A DNA stretch of 64,000 nt from Pseudomonas sp. MM211 (lineage in GTDB: Bacteria > Pseudomonadota > Gammaproteobacteria > Pseudomonadales > Pseudomonadaceae): the NCBI RefSeq assembly GCF_020386635.1, contig NZ_CP081942.1, positions 806,001-870,000 of the forward strand. The letters run 5' to 3'. Shown here piece by piece: positions 58,510 to 64,000 of this stretch. The notes under the pieces are model-generated. The model was not told the DNA's origin. It saw only the letters and a list, made by a program, of their open reading frames with translations, and searched no databases. Position 1 is the stretch's first letter, and the number at the start of each line of letters is the position of its first letter. A program made the position numbers and the translations under genes.

Positions 58510-58524
58510 TGTTATAACATAACA
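58510..58524. promoter_or_regulatory. Zur-box palindrome between dksA2 and folE2
   Basis: The perfect arms TGTTAT and ATAACA flank AAC, in an AT-rich gap between two genes known to respond to zinc depletion. It matches the general Zur-site form of gammaproteobacteria. One site could repress both directions when zinc is sufficient. Confidence 0.85.
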
Positions 58525-58562
58525 TTTAAAGCCAAATTGTAAGACTACCTACCGGGGAATCG

Positions 58563-59459
58563 ATGAACCAGCCAAGCAACTTGCCCGATATAGCTGCCCA
58601 GCGCAGCACCGACTTCACCGCCACACTCGACTGGGTGGGCATGCGCGGCATCGCCCTGCCGGTGCAGCTCGACGGGCAGGCCGTCAACGCCCGCGTGGAT
58701 GCCGGCGTCAGCCTGGACGACGGCCAGACGCGCGGTATTCATATGTCGCGCCTCTACCTGGCCCTCGCCGAACTGCAGCAGGAGCCCGTGTCACCGGTCT
58801 TGCTACGGCGGGTGCTGAAGCGTTTTCTGGACAGCCACCAGAGGCTGTCGCTGCACGCCTATCTGGATCTGTACGGCGATTGGCTGATCCAGCGGCCTGC
58901 GCTGATCAGCCCGCTGTCGGGCTACAAGGCCTATCCGCTGTCAATCCACTCGCGCCTCGGCCCGGACGGCCTGCACTTGGAGTTGAGGCTGCAGCTGAGC
59001 TACTCATCGACCTGCCCTTGCTCGGCAGCCTTGGCGCGGCAGCTTATCCAGCAGCGCTTCAGCGAAGATTTCGCCAACCGCCAACCGAATGTCGAGGAGA
59101 TGCACGCCTGGCTCGGCAGCAGCGCGGGTATCGTCGCCACGCCCCACAGCCAGCGCAGCGAAGCCGACATTCACGTTCGCTTGCAAAGCGATGCGACCGC
59201 TCTGCCCTTCATCGACCTGCTCGAGCGCGCGGAAGCTGCCCTCGGTACTGCCGTACAGACTGCAGTGAAACGCGCCGATGAACAGGCCTTCGCCCTGGCC
59301 AACGGTCAGAACCTGATGTTCTGCGAAGACGCCGCACGCCGCCTGCATAGCGCTCTACTGGCTACACCCGACATCAGTGCCTTGCATATCCAGGTCACCC
59401 ACGCCGAAAGCCTGCACGCCCATGATGCAGTGGCCTGCGCCAGCCACAACTGGCGCTGA
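58563..59459 (+). CDS. folE2: GTP cyclohydrolase IB (zinc-independent)
   Basis: 298 residues of the COG1469 family. It converts GTP to dihydroneopterin triphosphate for folate synthesis and tolerates other metals, replacing zinc-dependent FolE. Typical segments are LPDIAAQRSTDFTATLDWVG, RGIHMSRLYLALAEL, LSYSSTCPCSAALARQLIQQ with the metal Cys, and the ATPHSQRSEADIHV segment. It diverges from dksA2 across the Zur box. Confidence 0.95.
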   Translation: MNQPSNLPDIAAQRSTDFTATLDWVGMRGIALPVQLDGQAVNARVDAGVSLDDGQTRGIHMSRLYLALAELQQEPVSPVLLRRVLKRFLDSHQRLSLHAYLDLYGDWLIQRPALISPLSGYKAYPLSIHSRLGPDGLHLELRLQLSYSSTCPCSAALARQLIQQRFSEDFANRQPNVEEMHAWLGSSAGIVATPHSQRSEADIHVRLQSDATALPFIDLLERAEAALGTAVQTAVKRADEQAFALANGQNLMFCEDAARRLHSALLATPDISALHIQVTHAESLHAHDAVACASHNWR

Positions 59460-59600
59460 GACACACAGGGATCGTTCCCATTCTCCGCATGGGAACGCCT
59501 CGGCAGGACACTCTGCGCCCAATGCATATTCAGTGAAGTGACAGCGGAGCGGCCCAGGCTGGGCTCTCATGTAAAGCCTGAGAGCCATTAGGCTTCAGTC
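59460..59600. repeat. Diverged copy of the GATCGTTCC composite repeat
   Basis: GATCGTTCCCATTCTCCGC, GGGAACGCC, CTCTGCGCCC and GGGCTCTCATG recur in the order seen at 33893-34010, but more diverged. It follows folE2 directly. No gene is present up to the operator at 59701. Confidence 0.6.
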
Positions 59601-59700
59601 ATTCCTCTGCCTAAAAACAATCCTTTTTGCCCAATTGGCGCATCCCTGATTACGGCCAAGGCGGCGCCGTGCCTGACGTTCAGAGATGCTTGCATATTGC

Positions 59701-59722
59701 GTATTCTGGTATACCATAATAC
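59701..59722. promoter_or_regulatory. 22-bp palindrome upstream of the DUF1185 operon, GntR-like operator
   Basis: The core TGGTATACCA (59707-59716) is a perfect palindrome. It is extended by GTATTC on the left and TAATAC on the right, with one mismatched pair. Such TGGTATACCA-type sites are typical of FadR/VanR-type GntR regulators. It lies 29 bases before the ATG at 59751. No GntR gene is in the window. Confidence 0.75.
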
Positions 59723-59750
59723 TCAACACCAACCAGCCAAAGGAGCTGCC

Positions 59751-60341
59751 ATGAGTTTCGAGATTCGCAAGATCGTCAGCTATGTAGAAGAAACCCTGAT
59801 CGAAGGCGGCAAGGCCACCGACAAGCCGGTCACCATGGTCGGTCTGGCCGTCGTGATCAAGAACCCGTGGGTTGGCAACGGCTTCGTCGAAGACCTCAAG
59901 CCAGTGATCAAGGCCAACTGCTCCGAGCTGGGTGAACTGATGGTCGCGCGCCTGATCGCCGCCATCGGCGGTGCCGATAAGATCGAGGCCTACGGCAAGG
60001 CTGCCGTGGTCGGTGCCGATGGTGAAATCGAGCACGCCTCGGCCGTTATCCACACCCTGCGCTTCGGCAATCACTACCGCGAAGCGGTCAAGGCCAAGAG
60101 CTACCTGAGCTTTACCAACAAGCGCGGTGGCCCGGGTACTTCGATCCAGATTCCGATGATGCACAAGGACGATGAAGGCCTGCGCTCGCACTACATCACC
60201 CTGGAAATGCAGATCGAAGATGCACCGCGTGCCGACGAAATCGTCGTGGTACTGGGTGCCGCCAATGGCGGTCGCCTGCACCCGCGCATCGGTAACCGTT
60301 ACATCGATCTGGAAGAACTGGCCGCCGAGAAGGCGCAGTAA
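59751..60341 (+). CDS. DUF1185 'amino acid synthesis' family protein
   Basis: 196 residues from MSFEIRKIVSYVEETLIEGG, with AAAGGAG upstream. It contains VGLAVVIKNPWVGNGFVEDL, GKAAVVGADGEIEHASAVIH and MMHKDDEGLRSHYITLEMQI, which define the PF06684-type family. The family name is not backed by a proven reaction. It leads an operon with an alpha/beta hydrolase, an aldehyde dehydrogenase and a flavin reductase, which points to catabolism rather than amino acid synthesis. Confidence 0.9.
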   Translation: MSFEIRKIVSYVEETLIEGGKATDKPVTMVGLAVVIKNPWVGNGFVEDLKPVIKANCSELGELMVARLIAAIGGADKIEAYGKAAVVGADGEIEHASAVIHTLRFGNHYREAVKAKSYLSFTNKRGGPGTSIQIPMMHKDDEGLRSHYITLEMQIEDAPRADEIVVVLGAANGGRLHPRIGNRYIDLEELAAEKAQ

Positions 60342-60354
60342 TCGGGAGCAGGCC

Positions 60355-61188
60355 ATGATTCGGCATCTCGCTGAACGTACCCCCGCCGGCACCAGTTACC
60401 GGGTGATCGGCCAGGGCCAACCCGTGGTGTTGATCCACGGTGTCGGCCTGACCAAGGACATGTGGGGCGGCCAGGTGGTTGGCCTGGCCCAGCATTTCCA
60501 GGTCATCGTCTATGACATGCTCGGCCACGGCGATAGCCCGCGACCGGCAATCGACACCGACCTGGCCGGTTACGCCGACCAGTTGCGCGAACTGCTCGAT
60601 CACCTCGGTCAGCAGCAGGCCACGGTGATCGGCTTTTCCATGGGCGGTTTAGTCGCTCGCGCCTTCGCGCTGCACTACCCGCAGCGCATCGCCGCCCTGG
60701 TGGTACTCAACAGCGTGTTCAACCGCAGCCTGGAACAGCGTGCAGGCGTTATCGAGCGCACGGCCCAGGCCGCCGAACATGGCCCTGACGCCAATGCCGA
60801 AGCCGCGCTGTCGCGCTGGTTCAGCCGTGAGTACCAGGCTGCCAACCCGGCACAGATCGCCGCCATACGCCAGACCCTGGCCGGCAACGATGCCCAGGGC
60901 TATCTGACTACCTATACGCTGTTCGCCACTCAGGACATGTATCGCGCCGACGATCTGGCTGATATCCGCGTGCCGACGCTGATCGCTACCGGTGAGCTCG
61001 ATCCGGGCTCGACACCGCAGATGGCCGAACAACTGGCGCAGTGCATTCCAGGCGCCAGGGCCGTGGTGCTGGCCGAACAACGGCATATGATGCCGGTGGA
61101 ATCGCCGCGCCTGGTCAACCAGATGCTGATGGAATTCCTCAGAGAAGCCAGCCAGCTGCAGAACACCGCAAAGGGGATCGTCGCATGA
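60355..61188 (+). CDS. Alpha/beta fold hydrolase (RutD/3-oxoadipate-enol-lactonase-like)
   Basis: 277 residues from MIRHLAERTPAGTSYRVIGQ, with GGGAG before the ATG. The oxyanion segment is VVLIHGVGLTKDMWGGQ, the nucleophile GFSMGG, the acid in TGELDPGSTP and the His in EQRHMMPVE. It hydrolyses an ester, amide or carbamate intermediate in the cytosol, by analogy with RutD. It starts 13 bases after the DUF1185 stop and overlaps the dehydrogenase start by ATGA. Confidence 0.9.
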   Translation: MIRHLAERTPAGTSYRVIGQGQPVVLIHGVGLTKDMWGGQVVGLAQHFQVIVYDMLGHGDSPRPAIDTDLAGYADQLRELLDHLGQQQATVIGFSMGGLVARAFALHYPQRIAALVVLNSVFNRSLEQRAGVIERTAQAAEHGPDANAEAALSRWFSREYQAANPAQIAAIRQTLAGNDAQGYLTTYTLFATQDMYRADDLADIRVPTLIATGELDPGSTPQMAEQLAQCIPGARAVVLAEQRHMMPVESPRLVNQMLMEFLREASQLQNTAKGIVA

Positions 61189-62666
61189 CACTCGCACGCT
61201 ATCAGATGTGCATTGACGGCCAGTGGGTCGACGCGCAGTCCGGCAAGACCTTCGAGAGCCTCGACCCGGCGCGCGCTCAGGCCTGGGCAGTGCTTCCGGA
61301 TGCTGCCGGCGAAGACGTCGAGCGCGCTGTGCAGGCCGCTCAGGCAGCGTTCGACAACCCGGTCTGGCGCAACCTGAGCGCCACTGCACGGGGCAAACTG
61401 CTGCGTCGTCTCGGCGACCTGATCGCCGAGAACAAGGAAGCCCTGGCCCAGCTGGAGAGCCGTGACAACGGCAAGCTGATCCGCGAAACCCGCGGCCAGG
61501 TCGGCTATCTGCCGGAGTTCTTCCACTACACCGCAGGCCTGGCCGACAAGCTCGAAGGCGGCACCCTGCCCCTCGACAAGCCGGACATGTTCGCCTACAC
61601 CACCCACGAGCCAATTGGCGTGGTGGCCGGGATCATTCCCTGGAACAGCCCGCTGTACCTGACGGCCATCAAGCTCGCGCCAGCACTGGCAGCGGGCAAC
61701 ACCATGGTGCTCAAGCCCTCGGAGCATGCCTCGGCGACCATTCTCGAACTGGCTCGCCTGGCACTCGAAGCGGGTTTCCCAGCCGGCGTAGTCAACGTGG
61801 TCACCGGCTACGGGCCGACCACCGGCGCGGCGCTGACCAGTCACCCGCTGGTACGCAAGATCGCCTTCACCGGCGGCGCCGCCACCGCACGCCATGTGGT
61901 GCGCGCCAGTGCGGAGAACTTCGCCAAGCTGTCGCTGGAGTTGGGTGGCAAGTCGCCGAACATCATCTTCGCCGACGCTGATCTCGACAGCGCCGTGAAT
62001 GGCGTGGTCGCCGGCATCTACGCCGCCTCCGGGCAGAGTTGCGTGGCCGGGTCGCGGCTGTTGGTGCAGGACAGCATCTACGACGAATTCGTTGAACGCC
62101 TGGTCGAACGCGCCAAGCGCATCCGCATCGGCAACCCGCAGGACGACGCCAGCGAGATGGGCCCCATGGCCACCGCACAGCAACTGGCCGTGGTCGAGCG
62201 TCTGGTCGCCACTGCCGTCGCCGAAGGCGCGACGTTGCGCCTGGGTGGCAAACGCCCACAGGTCGACGGCGAAGGCTGGTATTACGAGCCGACCCTGTTC
62301 GAATGCGACGACCATTCGATGACCATCATGCAGGAAGAGGTCTTCGGCCCGGTGGCTTCGGTCATCCGCTTCAAGGATGAAGCCGAAGCGCTGGCCATGG
62401 CCAACGACTCGCAGTTCGGCCTTGCCGCCGGCATCTGGACACGCGACTTGGGCCGCGCTCATCGTATGGCCAAGGGCGTGCGTTCCGGCATCATCTGGGT
62501 CAACACCTACCGTGCCGTATCGGCCATGGCGCCGATCGGCGGCTTCAAGAACAGCGGCTATGGCCGTGAAAGCGGCATCGACTCGGTACTCGCCTACACC
62601 GAACTGAAAACGGTGTGGATCAACCTGTCGCAAGCACCGATGCCCGACCCGTTCGTGATGCGCTGA
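61185..62666 (+). CDS. NAD(P)-dependent aldehyde dehydrogenase
   Basis: 493 residues, overlapping the hydrolase stop by four bases. The catalytic Cys is in GQSCVAGSR and the general base Glu in SLELGGKSPNIIFADADLD. NAD-binding is through IIPWNSPLYLTAIKLAPALA and FTGGAATARHV. The C-terminal NSGYGRESGIDSVLAYTELK is typical of the betaine-aldehyde-like group. It oxidises an aldehyde made by the pathway of this operon; its substrate is unknown. Confidence 0.92.
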   Translation: MTLARYQMCIDGQWVDAQSGKTFESLDPARAQAWAVLPDAAGEDVERAVQAAQAAFDNPVWRNLSATARGKLLRRLGDLIAENKEALAQLESRDNGKLIRETRGQVGYLPEFFHYTAGLADKLEGGTLPLDKPDMFAYTTHEPIGVVAGIIPWNSPLYLTAIKLAPALAAGNTMVLKPSEHASATILELARLALEAGFPAGVVNVVTGYGPTTGAALTSHPLVRKIAFTGGAATARHVVRASAENFAKLSLELGGKSPNIIFADADLDSAVNGVVAGIYAASGQSCVAGSRLLVQDSIYDEFVERLVERAKRIRIGNPQDDASEMGPMATAQQLAVVERLVATAVAEGATLRLGGKRPQVDGEGWYYEPTLFECDDHSMTIMQEEVFGPVASVIRFKDEAEALAMANDSQFGLAAGIWTRDLGRAHRMAKGVRSGIIWVNTYRAVSAMAPIGGFKNSGYGRESGIDSVLAYTELKTVWINLSQAPMPDPFVMR

Positions 62667-62686
62667 GCGCATCGAGGAAAGCACAA

Positions 62687-63172
62687 ATGATCGAACCCGG
62701 ACTCTACAAATCCGTCATGGCCGCCTTCCCCTCGGGCGTGACCATCGTCACCACCCTGGGCCCGGATGGCGGCATCGTCGGCATCACTGCCAGCGCCTTC
62801 AGCGCGCTGTCGATCGACCCAGCGCTGGTGCTGTTTTGCCCCAACTACGGCTCCGACTCTTACCCGGTGCTGCGCGACAGCAAGCGCTTCGCCATTCACC
62901 TGCTGTCCGCCGAACAACAGGCCGAAGCCTATGCCTTCGCCGGCAAGGGCAAGGACAAGGCCGCGGGCATCGAGTGGACATTGAGCGAACAGGGCAACCC
63001 GCTGCTGAAGAACGCTGCCGCAATCATCGAGTGCGAACTGTGGCGCGAGTACGACGGTGGTGATCACGCCATCATGGTCGGCGCCGTGAAAAACCTGATC
63101 CTGCCTGAAGTCGCCCCGGTGCCGATGATCTACCACCGCGGCAAGCTCGGCGCCCTTCCGGCGTTGGCCTGA
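62687..63172 (+). CDS. Flavin reductase (RutF/HpaC-like)
   Basis: 161 residues. The flavin-reductase fold is clear from MAAFPSGVTIVTTLGPDGGI, GITASAFSALSIDPALVLFC and RFAIHLLSAEQQ, ending with YHRGKLGAL. Such proteins supply reduced FMN/FAD to a separate monooxygenase. Its presence predicts a two-component oxygenase elsewhere, because none is encoded in this operon within the window. It is followed by a terminator at 63241. Confidence 0.92.
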   Translation: MIEPGLYKSVMAAFPSGVTIVTTLGPDGGIVGITASAFSALSIDPALVLFCPNYGSDSYPVLRDSKRFAIHLLSAEQQAEAYAFAGKGKDKAAGIEWTLSEQGNPLLKNAAAIIECELWREYDGGDHAIMVGAVKNLILPEVAPVPMIYHRGKLGALPALA

Positions 63173-63240
63173 CAAATCCGCGATTTCGCGTGCCGGTCGT
63201 AGCAGTTGCAGACCGACACGCCGTAAATAGCCAGCTTTTT

Positions 63241-63280
63241 GGCCGCGTTCACTCACCCTCGAGCGCGGCCTGTTTTATTT
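63241..63280 (+). terminator. Terminator after the DUF1185 operon
   Basis: The arms GGCCGCG and CGCGGCC flank a 16-base loop, followed by TGTTTTATTT. It lies between the flavin reductase and the next gene, so that gene is probably transcribed separately. Confidence 0.75.
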
Positions 63281-63290
63281 CGGAGTCGCC

Positions 63291-64000
63291 ATGACACCTG
63301 AAGCGTCGCGTCTGTTTCGTCAGCACGCCTACCTCGATGGCCAGTGGTTGGCTGCCGATGACGGCAGCTCTCAGTCCATCTTCAATCCAGCCAATGGCGA
63401 AGAGATCGGCAAGGTGCCAGGCATGGGCAGCGGCGAAGCCCAGCGCGCCATCGCCGCCGCCAATGCTGCCTGGCCAGCCTGGCGTGCGCGCACCGCCAAG
63501 GAACGCAGTACGGTACTCAAGCGCTGGCATGCGCTGATGCTGGAAAACGCTGACGCGCTGGCCGAGATCCTGACCTTGGAACAGGGCAAGCCATTGGCCG
63601 AAGCCAGGGGCGAAATCCTCTATGCGGCCAGTTTCATCGAGTGGTTCGCCGAGGAAGCCAAGCGCATCTATGGCGACACCATTCCCAGCCACAAGCCCGA
63701 TGCACGCATCGTCGTGACCAAGGAGCCGATTGGCGTGGTTGCGGCGATCACGCCGTGGAATTTCCCGGCGGCGATGATCACCCGCAAGGTCGGCCCGGCG
63801 CTGGCCGCTGGCTGCCCGTGCATCGTCAAGCCGGCGCCGGAAACGCCGTTTTCCGCACTGGCGCTGGCGGTGCTCGCCGAGGAAGCGGGCATCCCGCCCG
63901 GTATCTTCAACGTGATCACCGGCGACGCCGTGGCCATCGGCAACGAGCTGTGCGCCAGCGCCACGGTGCGCAAGCTGTCGTTCACCGGCTCCACACCGAT
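63291..64000 (+). CDS. gabD: Succinate-semialdehyde dehydrogenase-like aldehyde dehydrogenase, runs off right edge
   Basis: At least 236 residues from MTPEASRLFRQHAYLDGQWL, with CGGAG upstream. The frame is open to the window end, so the catalytic Cys is not seen. Segments FNPANGEEIGKVPGMG, EQGKPLAEARGEI, FIEWFAEEAKRIYGDTIPSH and AAITPWNFPAAMITRKVGPA match GabD closely. It would oxidise succinate semialdehyde or glutarate semialdehyde. It is separated from the preceding operon by a terminator but may act in the same or a linked catabolic pathway. Confidence 0.88.
   Translation, partial: MTPEASRLFRQHAYLDGQWLAADDGSSQSIFNPANGEEIGKVPGMGSGEAQRAIAAANAAWPAWRARTAKERSTVLKRWHALMLENADALAEILTLEQGKPLAEARGEILYAASFIEWFAEEAKRIYGDTIPSHKPDARIVVTKEPIGVVAAITPWNFPAAMITRKVGPALAAGCPCIVKPAPETPFSALALAVLAEEAGIPPGIFNVITGDAVAIGNELCASATVRKLSFTGSTP

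Overview
The window is GC-rich chromosomal DNA of a gammaproteobacterium, almost certainly a Pseudomonas. The gene families, the GTAG-type REP repeats with their RAYT transposase, the Zur-type zinc-starvation genes (dksA2, zigA, folE2) and the choline-sulfatase locus all fit. The P. mendocina/oleovorans side of the genus is my guess, not something the sequence proves. I see no rRNA, tRNA, CRISPR array, prophage or classical insertion sequence.

Layout. 1-1500: a response regulator and the start of its partner membrane sensor, pointing left off the window. 1802-9049: a two-partner secretion locus with a TpsA adhesin carrying a long GLUG repeat array, its TpsB transporter, and a third gene encoding a TpsB-like barrel without POTRA domains. 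9306-15553: ilvD, a phosphodiesterase, gloA and small regulatory or envelope genes. 15696-20633: a leftward operon with a polar amino acid-type ABC transporter, an M20 amidohydrolase, a DUF1989 protein and an XRE-cupin regulator, headed by a near-ideal palindrome. 20995-23012: trpBA without its usual divergent trpI. 23088-23615: a RAYT flanked by its REPs. 23745-30160: a 2-hydroxyacid dehydrogenase, an NRAMP-related transporter lacking the canonical metal motif, a divergent LysR/NAD(P)-binding pair, pbpG and an EamA exporter.

30244-35801: choline-O-sulfate use (LysR, betC, choline-binding protein, SulP permease). 36040-39222: an MFS carrier, a lipoprotein hydrolase with a decayed partial copy nearby, and a small lipoprotein. 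39286-42780: a complete phosphonate/phosphite-type ABC transporter with no catabolic enzyme beside it. 43076-54570: uvrD, an orphan TRAP binding lipoprotein, a Tim44-like membrane protein, a SMI1/KNR4 protein, two CPA2 antiporters, a TPR protein, a thioesterase and a DUF3301 protein. 54579-59459: a zinc-homeostasis island with a second CobW GTPase, DUF1826, zigA and dksA2 divergent from folE2 across a perfect Zur-like palindrome. 59751-64000: an operon of a DUF1185 protein, an alpha/beta hydrolase, an aldehyde dehydrogenase and a flavin reductase behind a GntR-like palindrome, then a terminator and a truncated gabD-like gene.

Intergenic space is rich in REP hairpins of several classes. Members of three different classes carry a 14-15 bp insertion at the same place in the hairpin apex. 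The best candidates for something undescribed are the POTRA-less barrel in the secretion locus, these REP apex insertions, the non-canonical NRAMP, and the DUF1185 operon.
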